Of a stretch of 64,000 nucleotides of DNA, positions 12,583 to 25,428 are shown piece after piece. This DNA is from Oryzias latipes. Lineage: Eukaryota > Chordata > Actinopteri > Beloniformes > Adrianichthyidae. The first letter of the stretch is position 1, and every line of letters begins with the position of its first letter. Position numbers and translations under genes: made by a program. The DNA is taken from NCBI RefSeq assembly GCF_002234675.1, contig NC_019876.2:23169871-23233870 (forward strand), given 5' to 3'. The notes beneath the pieces were generated by a model, which saw only the letters and a list, made by a program, of their open reading frames with translations, made no database searches and was not told the DNA's origin.

Positions 12583-14122
12583 CTTGGTAACCTCCTCATC
12601 TCTGACATTCCTCCAGGTGCTTATGTTTGGCAGAGAAGCTGCAGTCTTCAACTCTGACTGACAGACTGCATTCACACTTGCAGGTTTGATTCCTGTTGTG
12701 AAAGCTCAGCTGATTTTTATGTGTTGATATCAGACGATTTCATTGAGAGACATGACATAAGTTTCCACTATTATGCAGATGATGCATAACTTAATGTTGC
12801 TGTGTGTCAAAGGACCTATTGACATCCTTCTTCACCACATTTTAGACATGAGGAAGTGACAATTATACACATCTCCGCTTTAAAGACCACACTGACAATG
12901 AGATGAGATGTTGAATCATGAATGTCTTAAATCTTGGATTGTTTATCGGATTGTCCCTTTTTCAGGTCTTAATAAAAAGTCAAAACTAAACTACACCTCA
13001 CACATAATTCAACAGCTCAGCTTTTGAAGGAAGAAGGAGTTTTGAAGTGTTTACACTGACTCAGTTTAAGGACCAGTTGGAATCCTCTTAAATCCTCAGT
13101 TTAAGAGGCTTAAAAATGCTTTAAAATACTACAACACTTAAAGAAAAAAATGACACAGAGCAACTTGTTAAATAATTTATAGAATTTTTAAAATTTTACA
13201 AGGATATCATTGAGAAAACAGGGTTAAAAATCATTTAGTGTTTCAAAAATGTAAAACCAAAATCAACAGACCATAAATACAAATTTCCAAAGATCCCAGA
13301 TTGAGTATCTAAATGTTCTTTTTAAAAACACATCAAAACACTAAACCATCATTCTTAAAGTCATTCTAAATACATTAAAACTTTTAGTCCCTCTTACAAA
13401 TTAAGTCACTTTTTTAATTGTGTGAAGATTCTGTCCCCAGTTTTATTTATTTACTACATGAGGATAATAAATCATCATTCTGCAGACTCAGGAGTCGCTC
13501 ATTACCAAAGGTATTGTTCAGTGTTAGAAAAGATGATAGTTTTTGCTGTAAGTAGTGTAAGGCTTGCCAAAATCTGTGTAATATTTTATCCAATGAAACT
13601 GCTGTCTGTCTTGTTACAGATAGAAAAGTGGTGATTTGAATCTACTATTAGAATGTCAGTTGTTTTTCTTGTTTTCATCTTTCTCGAGGACACAGGCCTC
13701 TGGTTCTTTGTCTGGTCTGTCTTTTTTTATATATAAATAGCCTATAATTTTAGTTTTTTGCACTAAACTGACTCAAGCTGTTTTAACTTGATCAAAAATA
13801 AACCATACAATTAGTAATCATTGTTTAACCAGATCACCTCTCACCTACAAGTAAGACATTTTTCACTTCAGAAGGTTCATTAAAAAAAACAAAAAACTTT
13901 TTTCAGATTTGGATAAAAAAACAAACTTTTACAAAATTTGTTCTTTCTCAAGAACCCGGTACCAACTGTCCCACGGACCGCACCGTTCTGCAGCCCGGGG
14001 ATTGGGGACTACTTAGAGGAAATACATAGAAATAACATAGGTAATCTGTAATGTGTTACAGTTTTCGAAGTAACTCACAGAACACAGTTTGTCAGCTTGT
14101 CACATGTTTGTGACAAACTGTC
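12583..14122. other. Intergenic AT-rich region 3' of GIMAP-A
   Basis: No coding sequence recognised. Likely includes the 3' UTR of GIMAP-A near 14122. A small inverted repeat around 'tttgtca' lies at 14088-14120. Confidence 0.4.
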
Positions 14123-17070
14123 TTACTTTTTCGAAAACGGATTAAGAGAATTTTTCCAGAATGCATCCGTGGTTTTGTAAACAGCCTCGCGAAGACTTTG
14201 TGCTTTTTCAGCTGCATCCCACCCCACCCAAGCCCCCTGCTTGGCTGCAGCCAAAGCAGGAGACATGGATTCATTCTTTGATATCGCTGTTAAATTTGAT
14301 GGTTCAACTGTAGAAAACACACCAAGAAGGAATCCTAACACTGCACCTGTTGCAACACCAACAAACCTGGTCAGTAGTTTGTCGTAAGCAATATTTTTAG
14401 CTCTGATAGTTATTTCCTCTGGTGACATATTTATAGATGACTGACTCAGCTTGTGTTCCTCCTCCTGCATCTGTCTTTCTGCCTCTTGGAGCGTCTCATT
14501 GGTGTACCACCTCCCATTGTTTGCCTCAGTTATCCTGTCAATGGTTCTCAACAGCTCTGCCACCTGGAACTGATTGCTCCTGTAATGTCCTCTGCCTTGT
14601 TTCCAATATTTATTATCAACTACGTGGCATCTGCCTCCACATTTCTCCACCAGATCCCTCAGCTCTGTATTCATGGAAACAAAGTCCTGAATGGTCATGT
14701 CCTCTGGGAGCTGATCTCCATGAGTGAACACAACAGCGGTGTATTTCAGAGCTTCCTCAGAAAAATGTTGGCATATCTCTTTGAAGACTGCTTGTTCCTG
14801 CTCTGTGAACTTTTCCACTTTGAAGACAATGAGAAAAGCATGAGGCCCAGGAGCGCACTCTGTGATACACCTCACCAAATCTTCCTTCAGCACCGCCTCA
14901 GACATGCTTGTGTCAAAAACACTGCATGTGTCTACGAGAGTGAGGCTTCTTCCATGGACATGTTTGGTTTGGGAACAAGTCTGACTTGATTCAGTGATGG
15001 GAAGGTGGTTTATCTTGAAGACATCCTCTCCCAGGATGGTATTAGCCAAGCTGCTTTTTCCTGATCCAGTTTTCCCCAGAAGGACAATCCTCCTTGAAGT
15101 TGACACTAGAAGACAAGAACAATTTATTTTACTTTATGATATTTTTCCTTTCATTGTGTATTTTTGCGTGGTGGTGCAGTGATTAGTGCTCTTGCTTCAC
15201 AGCAAAAGGGTCCTGGTTCCACGCTCTGGCGACCCCATGACCCCAAAAAAGATACAGCAAGATAAGAAAATGGATTGGATTGGTATTTTGCCAGGGAGCA
15301 TGACTGTCATGGTTTGGCATGTTCCTGACCCTCTGTCTCCCTTTTCTGGTCGTATTTTATAATCGCTTTCTTCTGGCCCTTTTCCTGATTTTCTGCTGCC
15401 CATAGAAATTAATACCATTTCTACGTGCCATCTACTAATGTCCAGTGGTATTGAACCCACACTGTTTCAAATATTACTCTCCTTTTTTTCAGTGTTTTTC
15501 CTGCTCCTTGATTCTAGTGGTCTTCCTCTTCCAAACCCTTGGATGATATTTACCTTTTGCACAACACTGATCACCTCCTGAACCAGTTTCTGGATTTCAC
15601 CACCTTCCTTGAATCAATAAACTGTATTATAAACATAATTGGAATCATTTTAAAAAGTCTAAACAAATAGACCCCACGTTTTTCCTGCTGCTTGAATTGT
15701 AAGGCTCAGCCTGTAATGTGGTGTTAGAGAACCCATGATGTAGTTTTCTCCTGTCTGTGAGTTTCAGCAGTTCAATGTTAGAAAATGTTCAAAAAAGCTC
15801 CAGACACTGACCATTCAAACTCCTTTATTTTACAAATAGGCATATTTTCTCAGGATAGGCCCCTTGAGCTCAAAGATTTCCTCTCTGCTGGATCAGAGAG
15901 GAAACCATATTCATTACCACAGTTTTTCCACACTTTTTCCACGGTCCAGTTTGACTGATCATGTAACTGATGCCAAGACAAACGTTCAAGAGGGGAATTG
16001 CAATACAAATATAAGTCCAGAATTGCAGGAGAACAAATGGAAATAGGTCAAATCCAAACAAATACAATAACTAAAATGAAAATGAACAAAGAAAAAAATA
16101 TCAAACATTTGGCTTTTTCCATATTATATTTTTATTAGTGAAAATCAGACTTCTGGTTTTAAATTCCAATACAATTCAAAATCAATTTTTAAGCTTTTAA
16201 ATGTATTATAATGTTTTCTTCACACAAACAGAAACTACAAAGCATTATTTTGATCCGTTCACGCATTTCTGAGTATTTCACTAAAAACCTGCTCTCTGAG
16301 CAGCAGCCACTCTTAACCCATGAAAACATGGGGCTTCTCACATTGTGACATGGAGCAGTGAGAACAGCCCCTTCTAGGAAGAGTCTGCGCTGCCGGCACC
16401 ACCCCCAGGTTAACACAAACGCCCACTTTCTCTGTGGAGCTAGCAGTGTTTGGCTAAATCACTTTCATTTTATAAACACAATTTGCAAAGGTTTGGATGT
16501 TGTTTGTTTTGGCGGGCGAGACGCAGACAAGCTGCCGAGGCCGACTCTAGGATGACATCATGAAACGGGCGGCACCCACACAGAGCCAAAGGCGGTGCCT
16601 CAGAGATCGATTTGCTTTACTTCCTTGTAGGAAAATGAGCTCCAAAAATAACTCATATTTCATCAAAAAATCTGTCTTTAGTGTGCCAAAGGTGAAATAT
16701 TTTCATTTACATGGAGATTGTTCACTATAAAAGGCTTATGAATAGCATATTAAAGTCCCTTTAAGACATTTATTTGTTGTACTTTGATTGATCCACTGAT
16801 TTCTTTTAGCAAATCAAACTGTTCCTGTTGACATAAAATTAATCATTAAGCCTACTGCATGCAAATTATCATTTTAAATACCTGACAGTAATACGTATTG
16901 AACAAGTGAATTCTACTGAAGAATTTTGATAGGTTAATTAAAAAAATCATAACCTGAAAGCAGCTTATACAGATTAGTTTTTAATTTGAACCCCCCTTTT
17001 TTTCAATGATAAAAAGCAGACTGTCTGCAGAGCTCAAACAGAAATCCCTTCTGTAAAACTCACCGTTCAT
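14123..17070 (-). CDS. GIMAP-A: AIG1-type GTPase (GIMAP family) with C-terminal membrane segment
   Basis: Two exons on the minus strand. Exon 1 is 17070-17064 (ATG AAC G), followed by GTGAGT. Exon 2 is 15105-14123 after a TTCTAG acceptor. The joined frame starts MNVSTSRRIVLLGKTG and gives 329 residues. GIMAPs are immune GTPases that assemble on intracellular membranes in lymphoid cells. Visible motifs are a P-loop (GKTGSGKS, about 13-20), THGD (G4) and the family box [14 protein letters not shown] hydrophobic segment near residue 250 (VGVATGAVLGFLLGVF) is probably a membrane anchor. The G3 motif is abnormal: the usual DTPG reads DTCS, losing the glycine that contacts the gamma phosphate. The protein may therefore bind but not hydrolyse GTP, or be inactive. 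The intron is about 2 kb. The start is chosen because the large exon has no ATG near the P-loop, while the 7-nt exon gives a matching phase. Confidence 0.85.
15164..15300 (+). repeat. tRNA-like SINE fragment in the GIMAP-A intron
   Basis: Contains 'gtggtgcagtgattagtgct' (A-box-like) and 'gtcctggttccacgct' (B-box-like), a head common in fish tRNA-derived SINEs. The downstream body is not clear. Confidence 0.4.
16100..17063. other. Intron of GIMAP-A, unassigned
   Basis: No further exon needed or seen. A segment at about 16270-16620 is less AT-rich than its surroundings and has the look of an old repeat, but I could not classify it. Confidence 0.35.
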
Positions 17071-17176
17071 GCTGTCAAAAGAAATGAGCACCAAAACAGA
17101 TCTCTGCAGTCTCTTCAGGGGAGAGGAGAGTTTTGTCTGTTCTGTTCTTTCTGTGTTTGCAGCTGAAGTTCTGTTC

Positions 17177-17205
17177 ATGCAAATAGTTTCATGCTTTCAC
17201 TTTTG
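17177..17205 (-). promoter_or_regulatory. Putative GIMAP-A promoter: octamer plus IRF half-sites
   Basis: About 110-135 bp upstream of the ATG, the minus strand carries ATTTGCAT, a perfect octamer for Oct factors. AAAAGTGAAAGC and GAAACT lie close by, and AANNGAAA is the core of IRF sites. This fits lymphoid or interferon-responsive expression but is motif evidence only. Confidence 0.35.
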
Positions 17206-17210
17206 ACCGG

Positions 17211-19205
17211 TTTGACCTGTTTGCCTGCTGTGCTTTCATAATCAACGTTTATAAGTGTTAATAACAACTAACAGGTGTAATGTAGAAAACATCCTCATAG
17301 TTTTTTGTCGTTAATAAACTTGATGAAAAGACTGGAAAAAAAAATAGAAACCTCAGAAAAAAGACTTGAAACAAATGTTGGAGTATCCATTTATCCATTT
17401 TTAAAAGATGATGATTTTTATTCAGAGTTGTGGGGTTGCTGGAGCCTATACAGCTGCTATCAGGTGAAGGGGGGGTAAAACCTAAACAGTTTAGCAGTCC
17501 ATGACACGTTTGAGAAACCCCAGCGTTTACAAGCTTTTTTTTGCTGACAGTGATTTTTTGAAGGTGACAAAAATATTAGTTTACATTTTATATGCAGCAA
17601 CATGCAGGTAAAATGTAATATTTGTACACAGAAAGGGTGTTGGATTTTACATTGTTTTCAATAAATACTTTTTGAAATATGCCAATGTCTTTCAATATTT
17701 TAATGTCCTGTTCCTTGCTTTTGCATTCTTTGTTTTCAAATGATCACCAAAAATAGACAAATATGAGAATAATGTCATAGCTTTAATTCAAAATGTTGTC
17801 TGTGAATAAAATAATGTTTACATCCATCATCATTAAAATGTGTGACTTAAAGTCAGCGTTGAATGAGTTAAACTTTGATAAAAGTATAGTTATATGCCCA
17901 ATATCAATATTAGAGCTGTTACGAATATGTTTAGAAGGTTTAGAAGGTATGACTGATATTTGAAATGATCAAAAATTAATTGTAAAATAAAAATATAGAA
18001 TTCTGAAAGAGAACAGCATTTGTTTGTGTTTTTGAGCACTTAAACCGTTTCATTATTTTTTATTCAGGTAAAGACTAACTAGACCTGTTAAGTCTTGTTA
18101 TTTTAAAAAAAACCACTCCCTATCAGTGGAAAAATAAAAACAGCTTTTCTTTGTGGTTGGAGGTGGAGTACATTTTTATTCATGCGACAAAAGAGACCTG
18201 AGGTTGTGTGTTTATTTTTAGAAACACAATAGCTTCAGGAAACAATAAAACCTTGTGTTCAACCAGATAAAAAGATAAAGCTGTTATGCATCAGGAATAT
18301 CTTCATTCCTATTTCAGTCAAGGTAACATGATTGTTACATGACTGGTTTAAGCGAATGTTTTTGTTTTTTGCAGAGGGGTCAAATATCATTCTATTGTTA
18401 AGTTAAAAAATACTTTTTGTGATTGTCTGAAACCCTTTTTCACAATAAGAGCTTAAAGCTAAAACTAATTTTTAGTTTGTTTCCCAAAGCAAAGATTTCT
18501 TCTCTGGTGAGTCCTCAGATCAGAGATAGAAACAGTGAACACCTATTAAACATCTTAAAAGCAAACACAACTAAATACTTTTAAGCCGCGTTTTTATCAA
18601 AAAATAAAATAATAAACTTAAAACAGACTCTTTTTTCAGGCGTGTGTAATAAATATTGGTGTGAAAAATAAAGGCTTGTTTTATAATTTTCTGCTAATTC
18701 TTCATTACAGACAGATCATTTGTATGAATGCTCCTGTTTTACTGCAAACATAGTGTTGGAGGCCCCTTATGGCCTCCCCAGGTTCGGATGGTTTAAGATC
18801 ACCAAAGTTCTAATGTGCAGTGGGAAAAGAAACAAATTTCTCAAGAGTCTGTGTAAACGTTCAAACCTTTGCAAAGGAAAAGATTCAGATGAAAGGGAAA
18901 CCACCATGTCAATCCTACACTGTCGTCTGCTCTCTCTCTGCTCCCCAGCAGACAGCTTTTTTTTAAATTATCCAACAAAGCAACAAGTATGTAAAATATG
19001 ATATTAGATAGATTTTGTGTCTGTGCGTGCATCAGCTATTTGTTGACAGTCAAGGACAGTCACGTCCACGATCCACAGATGTCTCCACTCCATAAACAAC
19101 TCAGTGCAGACAAGAAAACACAGACAACCCTTGAGCTGAGTTCAGCACTTGTTCAGTTTATTGCAAGCACAGGTGTTATTACAAGACACACAATGTTCAT
19201 ATATA
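17211..19205. other. Intergenic AT-rich region between GIMAP-A and a Tc1-like element
   Basis: No gene recognised. A segment near 18760-18900 ('ttcggatggtttaagatcacc') is a diverged match to 32905-33040, so both are copies of an unnamed dispersed repeat. Confidence 0.4.
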
Positions 19206-20645
19206 TACAGTTCTCAGCATAAATGAGTACACAACACTACATTTGTCGGAAAACCTTTACCGTCCTTTCAGAATCAACATTTTCTGTGAAATATTATACT
19301 ACAAAATACACCTACAAAGGTGGGTGTCACAAGAACAGGCAGACGGATGGATCCAAATGCAGCAGGTTTATTAGCTCAGCCAAAAGGCCACAAAGCTAAA
19401 TCAGGGTCAGGCAGGCACGGGTCAATTAAAGGCAATAAGTTCATCAGAGAAGAGACAGGGGTAGTCAGGATCCAGGCAAAAATCGGGGCAGGGCAGCTGG
19501 CAAACAGGGTCGGATACAGGGTTAGGAGACAGATGATCAGGTCTGGAGTTCACACTCAGTAAGGAAAGCAGAGTGGCAGAAACAAGAATTTTCAATGAGG
19601 GAAGCTCTGTACAGTGAATAAGTATGCTGTGAATGAGAATCAGGTGAGGGGCATCCAGGAAGTGTGTGCTGTGGATGCTGGGAGCTGTAGTGTGGAAAGA
19701 ACTCAGGAGACAGTTCCTGCTGGTGACCAGACTTCTGACTTCTGACAGTGGGCCATGAATTGCAAACAAGATGTTCATTTGCACACACAAAACAGTTATT
19801 TTCTAACAGATTAATTCAAACCCATGTTGCAAAAATGAGTTCACCCCTATAGTCTTAAGAGAACAGCCGAACTCTTAAGAGAACAGACGAAGACTTCAAA
19901 ATTCTAATCAACAGGCAGTCAACCACAGGTGAGTCTATGGATTCATTTAACAGGTGTCCAACACACAGGTGACTATAAAAAGACTTTTTTAAAACAAAAG
20001 TCCTTCCCATTTCATACTGTCAGCAATGGCTCTCCATTGAAAAGAAATATCACAAAATCTGAGGAAATCATCTTTTTCATTGCACAAAAAAGGAGAGGCC
20101 TACATAAAGATCAGCAAAACTTTAATCTAAGAAATCTAAGAAAGATGGAAGTGCAACCATCTTACACGAAAGCTCACATCTCGACATAAGCGTCTTCTGA
20201 TTAGAAGGTTGAAGAAAATCGCCATGCTGAATTAGAAGACAGCCATAATGGAGTGACTGTTTCCCGTGACACCATGGGATGCTCACTGCAGAGGAATGGC
20301 ATGCATGGTTATCGTCCACAGAGGATGCCTTTCCTAAAGCCAATGCACAAAAAAAGCACAACTAGAATTTGCTGAGGCCCATGCTGAAAAAGATGAAGAC
20401 TACTGGGACTCAATACTCTGGAGTGATGAGACAAAAATCACCGTTTTTGGAACAAATGGTTTCAGAACTGCATGGCGTCAAAAAGGTGAGGATTTCATAG
20501 AAAAATGCATGGTGCCTTCAGTGAAACATAGTGGTGGCAGTGTCCTTATATGGGGCTGCATGAGTGCTGCTGGTGTGCCTAGAAGACTTTGTGCTGTCCT
20601 TGAGAATAACGGCGCTCGTACAAAATGTGAAGCTACAAACTTGAT
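19206..20645 (+). mobile_element. Tc1/mariner-like element, decayed, split by a solo LTR
   Basis: The left end 'tacagttctcagcataaatg' resembles Tc1 termini. At 20240-20580 the plus strand reads broken pieces of a Tc1 transposase: GVTVSRDT, GYRPQRMPFLKP, then SDETKITVFG and GGSVLIWGCMS. These are landmarks of the DDE region. Frameshifts and stops interrupt it throughout. The 3' end is not clear. A solo LTR has inserted at 19325-19747. Confidence 0.7.
19325..19747. mobile_element. Solo LTR (423 bp) with 5-bp target duplication
   Basis: Begins TGTCACAAGAACAGG and ends CTTCTGACA. It is flanked by the direct repeat GTGGG (19320-19324 and 19748-19752). The TG...CA ends and 5-bp duplication are what LTR-LTR recombination leaves. 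No internal region is present. It sits inside the Tc1-like remnant and is therefore younger than it. Confidence 0.75.
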
Positions 20646-21030
20646 CAAGTCTACAGACCTCCAGAGCAGTTTGCTGTGATGGACATCCACATTTAGAGGA
20701 GACACCTTTAAATCTTTTCAGTATTTTCCAGAGACTATCAGATATTTACCAACTCTAGACTCCACTTCAATATTAACAGGACTGTCAAAGAGTTTGTTTT
20801 TAAACTGTCATTTATTCTCTCTCTCTCTCCCAAAAAACATATATCAGATTTAACAGTTCTGCTTGGTTCCGTAGTGTTTAAAAATAGACTCCAGACACAC
20901 AAGTATTGTTCTAACCAAAAAAGTTAGAATTACTTTATTACCCATCACATTTCTGTAATTACAAGTTGTTGTTTTTTCTACTGTTTTTTAGATGATATCA
21001 AGATAATATCATGTAGTCGTTAATCAATTT
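20646..21030. other. 3' flank of GIMAP-B
   Basis: No gene. Probably contains the 3' UTR of the minus-strand GIMAP-B. Confidence 0.35.
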
Positions 21031-23822
21031 TTACTCAAAGATGTTAAAACTTCTGAATGCTTTCTTTAGAAAATATTCCATCCAGTCATCTTCTGTTCCT
21101 TCCACGGCTCCTTCAATCTGCTGCACTGCTGCACCAGCGTCAGGCTGCATGCTAACAACCGTTTCAGCTAACTGTTGTCCTGCTGTCCCTGCAGACTCCA
21201 ACAGAGTGTCTTCAGGTGGTGATTCAGGTACTTTTATCTCTGGCAGGGCTATTTCAGCTTCTCCCTGCAGATATCTTTGAATGACCCACGCCGCTAAAAT
21301 CAGAGCTAAACCTGCAAGAACTCCAAAGCCCAGAAAGTTCCAACGCCATGGTTTCCTTCCCCCTTCCAGATGTTTCTTGAAGGTGTTTATTTTGGCCTGC
21401 TTTAAAATCTCTTCCTCTGACATGTTGGGCGATGATTTTCTAATACAATCTGCTTCTTTTTGTATTTTTTCCTTCACTTTCTTAAGCATGGAGTTGGTGT
21501 AGTGATTCAGCTTTAGGATGGTGTCGATGTTATTCAGCAGCTGTTGAACCTGGGACTTGTTGCTCCTGTAGTCGTCCTGCTCGCCCGTCTTCCAGTATTT
21601 GTTGTCAAAGACGTGGCAGCGACCACCACACCTCTGCACCAGGTCTGACAGATCCTCACTCTCACGGACATACTCCTCAATCGTCATCCTTTCAGGGAGC
21701 TGGTCACCATGAGTGAAGACCACCACAGCGTGAGTCAGGACCTCCTCTGAGAAATGCTGGTAAATCTGTCTGATGACAGCCTGCTCGTGCTCCGTGAACT
21801 TCTCCACCTTCAGCACGATCAGAACCACATGAGGCCCAGGAGAGCACTCAGTCAAGCACCGCACCATCTCACGGTTCATGTCTTCTTCTGACCTGTCGGG
21901 CGCCATGAGACCTGGGGTGTCGATCAAAGTGAGGCTTCTTCCATTGACTCGTCTGGTCTGGCTTTCAGAAACACAAAAGCTGGAGTCAAAGTGATTCACT
22001 GTGAACACAGTAGTTCCAAATATGGTGTTGGCCAGACTGCTCTTTCCAGTCCCTGCTTTTCCCAGCAGGACAATCCTTAGAGATTTTGGCACTAATGAAG
22101 AAAAAACAATTAAAAAGAACTTTAAATGTATGAGATGATTGTTTGTTCAAATAATAAAGGTAAACACTGATACACTAAATGGAAATTGACATCTTTCACA
22201 AAACTGTAATGAAAGCCCTTTTTTAAAATTAAATGAGTCACTCGACCAACAAGTGGATGGCAATGCGCTTCTCGGTAGGAACTGGCTGCCTTGGGCACTG
22301 CACAACGGGCGCCACAGGAGTTCCCACCGCGTTTCACAGCTCATCAAAGGTTGAGTGTGTCATGTGGAATTGTTGGATCCACAGCTCCTCTGGAAAATCA
22401 CCAACCACCATTTCCCCAGAATCGCTTCATCCATATAGCCGCTCCTATGTGTAAGGAGCTTGGTGCTCCTTGGCCTGAATAAGACGCAGACATCTCCTTT
22501 GATAAGTGGGCAGCCGCGGTGCAGCTGAAGGGCAGTCGACTGCTGATCAGAACATTGTAGGTTTGATTCCCGCCTTGTCTGCTCATACAGTATGTCGAAG
22601 TGTCCTTGGGCAAGACACTGAATCCCACCTTGCCTGCGGTGGTTGGTTTATGCCAGTATCCAGGAGCGGAGCAGCCATCAGTGTATGACTGTGTGAACGC
22701 GACTGTGACTGCAAAATGTTTTGGGCCTTCGAGGAAGGCAGAACAGCACAAATATACACCATTTGATAGATGGTGATGAGCACTAGTGCTGTGGCAGAAA
22801 TTTGAATAAATCTGCTGTAAATCAAAGGATTGCTCACATCCGTTGTCATGTTGATGACTTATGACTTAGTTGAGTGAGTTGCATAATTACAATTTAACGG
22901 AAACTGTGTAATTGCAGAATTGTGTTGTATCGAAATTTCTAGAATCGAAATGTTTTGCGCATGCTGATGGTTTTGTGCTTTACATCCATTTATAAAGAAT
23001 CTCACCCCCTCAGCTGCCCACTTATATCTTCAGTCCATGGGATTACACCTAAAATTTCTCCATGTAATCTGCTGCTCACTCCTACAGGCCAACATTATAT
23101 TATAGTTGTTGTTGCAACAATCTAGATTGAGCCTGACAATAGCCATCTTCGGTTGCTTAGAAACAATTGTAGAAACCTTAAATATGAATTGGAGCTTTAG
23201 GAATAAACAGAAAAGATGCAGGTGGAGATGTTTGCTCTTACATCTATTCAGCATATTTAGGACCAGGTTTGCCTAAGAAAACACATCAATAAAGCCTAAT
23301 TGTTGACATAAATGTTACTTTTTTAAGTAAAATACAAAACCAGTGCTTTTGTCAATTTTGTCTTTTGAAAAAATATTAAGAATAAAAAAGAGGAAACATC
23401 TACAAATGACATTCCTCACTTTTTCCGACCTTAAGCAGAAAAGCCCCCACCAATTGATTTATTTCTTTGTTTTGGCAGAGAACACAAAGAACAGTTTTAT
23501 TTAGTCAGAATTTAAAAATGTGTACAATTAATGTAAAAGAAAAATTAAATATTTAGGAAAAGGCATGATTACAAACATTTTTTTCCTCATAAGCCTAAAA
23601 CTATTCCTAGTAACAAACAAAAATGTGATTGACATCTTTAGCCGATAAAATGAAAAAATAAGAAAAGCTTTTTAGTAAGATCAAAATTAAAAAATCATAA
23701 TAAATAAATCAACTTTTCCCTTATTTAGTTGCCATCTCTGGACTTTTGCCAAATGTCACTAATGCTATGTTTCCGTAATTTCTAAATTCAGTCTTTACCT
23801 AAGATGAAAACTCACCGTCCAT
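21031..23822 (-). CDS. GIMAP-B: AIG1-type GTPase (GIMAP family), membrane-anchored
   Basis: Exon 1 is 23822-23816 (ATG GAC G), then GTGAGT. Exon 2 is 22091-21031 after an ATTAG acceptor. The joined frame starts MDVPKSLRIVLLGKAG and gives 355 residues. All GTPase motifs look intact: P-loop GKAGTGKS (about 13-20), DTPGL (G3) and THGD (G4). The family box reads CGGRCHVFDNKYW. A coiled, charged stretch (KKVKEKIQKEADCI) follows. Then comes one strong hydrophobic helix (FLGFGVLAGLALILAAWVI), after roughly 260 residues. The tail of about 75 residues is rich in Glu and Ala. The role is inferred from the family: membrane-associated GTPase of immune cells. Exon layout and phase are the same as GIMAP-A and GIMAP-C, pointing to tandem duplication. 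Confidence 0.9.
22500..22800 (+). repeat. SINE-like repeat in the GIMAP-B intron
   Basis: Contains 'agtgtccttgggcaagaca', 'cagtgtatgactgtgtgaa' and 'tgttttgggccttcgagga', which are hallmarks of a widespread fish SINE tail. The tRNA-like head is at about 22508-22575. Confidence 0.6.
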
Positions 23823-24135
23823 GTTGGAAAGAAACGTGAGCAGAAAATGCAGCCGTCTTTATGCTGGATCTTTACTTCTCTTCTGTTGCTCTGACTTTTT
23901 TCTAACCTCACCGTTTCTATACCTGTCAAACTTGTTTATTTGCACAGGTGTGACAGCAGCTCCAACGCCTGCTGTTATTAATGAAGCAGTACCTCACCTA
24001 CACTTTATTGTACAGAGGAAATGTCCAACTGCCACATTAAATCCGATGTTTCCTTTTCAAGGATTTCATTTTCATTGTTTATTTCAGTCAAAAAACAATT
24101 TAAAAAGTTTAACATTCCATTTAGATGAATAAAAG

Positions 24136-24154
24136 CTTTCCACTTTCACTTTTC
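24136..24154 (-). promoter_or_regulatory. Putative IRF-binding cluster upstream of GIMAP-B
   Basis: The minus strand reads GAAAAGTGAAAGTGGAAAG, three spaced GAAA units including an AANNGAAA core. It lies about 315 bp upstream of the GIMAP-B ATG. Confidence 0.35.
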
Positions 24155-25404
24155 TGAATTTAGGTGTTTAAAAACTTTGGTTCCATTTAAAAATATCAAT
24201 ACTTTGTCTATTTGTAGATCTTGTTGGTAAGGCTTTCAGGTGTTGTGGTGGCCCTCACACACCTGCCTGAGGATCGGGTGACACGCAGCTGCTCTGCATC
24301 CATTCAGACAACCTTTAACAATCATCCACGCCTTTTCCAGTGTCGGTTTGTCCGGTTCCCTATGGAAGAATTCACCGATCTCTGCTGTAGCCTTGCTGAA
24401 GCCAAGCTTAGCCAAGCCACATAAAGCCAATCCGGCTGAGCCACTTCAAGTAAGGCCAAGTCAAGTCAACTCCAGTCTAATCTAACCAAACCAAGCCAGC
24501 CGCGTCAAGACCTTCTGGATTCATTTTCTCCACACCATCGACCTCCCCCAGGAAGTAAACTCTGGACCAACTGCCCTCCTGCCAGTTTGCCGCTTCACCA
24601 GATCAACCATCCACAGTACTCAATTTCTATGTTTAGTAAACTGCACAACTTCAAACCAAATCCCTGTCTCCTTTTGGGGTTCAGCTTGTTCAATATCTGA
24701 CAAAGGCTTTCTGACGTGGCTTAAATGTCGTCTCCAGAATAGTAAATTCTACTGACTTATCGAATTTACTGTTTCACTGTATAAATGTAGGGGTTTGTAG
24801 GATCCCTATAGTACCTCTGCTGCCCCTGAAGTGCAGATGACACCAACAATCACTATTTTAAACATTTCATTAGGATTTCTGGATATTACTTTTGTTTTCC
24901 AAAGTGTTTTTTTCTTTTACAGAAACCAGAAAAGGATCCTGGAAATTATGTTTTGATTTCTAAAAGAAATCGAGTTGTGAGAGCAAGTTATGTCAAATGC
25001 GTTCCTGTTTGTAGTCAGCAACAATGCAGAGAATCCTGTTCCGGTTAATATCAGGCAACTGCCACAGAAATATTCATTTGAAACACTGTAATGCAGTATT
25101 TTTTTTGCCCACAGATGTTGGAACTGTGACAAAAGTCTCTTACTTAAGATGTTTCTATTCACTGTTGCATTATTAAAAGGCTCATGAATGATTCTGCATA
25201 CAGAGCTGGGTGTTTTCCAGTAACAAAGCTGAAAATAACTGATTTAATCCACTTTTGAGGGCTTGACTTCTGGTCATACAAGAACTTTAAAGTGTAACCT
25301 GATTGTTAGGACACAGTTCAGGGAGTCTGAGCATGAGAGGAAAATAATTATAAGTTTAATAAATGAAAAATCATTGCATTAATTAATACTATATACTCAT
25401 TTTT
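24155..25404. other. Intergenic sequence, unassigned
   Basis: About 24220-24600 is less AT-rich, with a short run of repeated 'aagccaa' units (24400-24500). I saw no coding family. Confidence 0.35.
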
Positions 25405-25428
25405 TTGGCCCTTAACACAATCCACCAC

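Noticed and set aside
14453-14989. 178-codon plus-strand ORF
   Set aside because: Antisense shadow of the GIMAP-A exon.
22508-22580. tRNA gene
   Set aside because: A tRNA-like head belonging to a SINE, with the SINE body directly following; the cloverleaf is not convincing.
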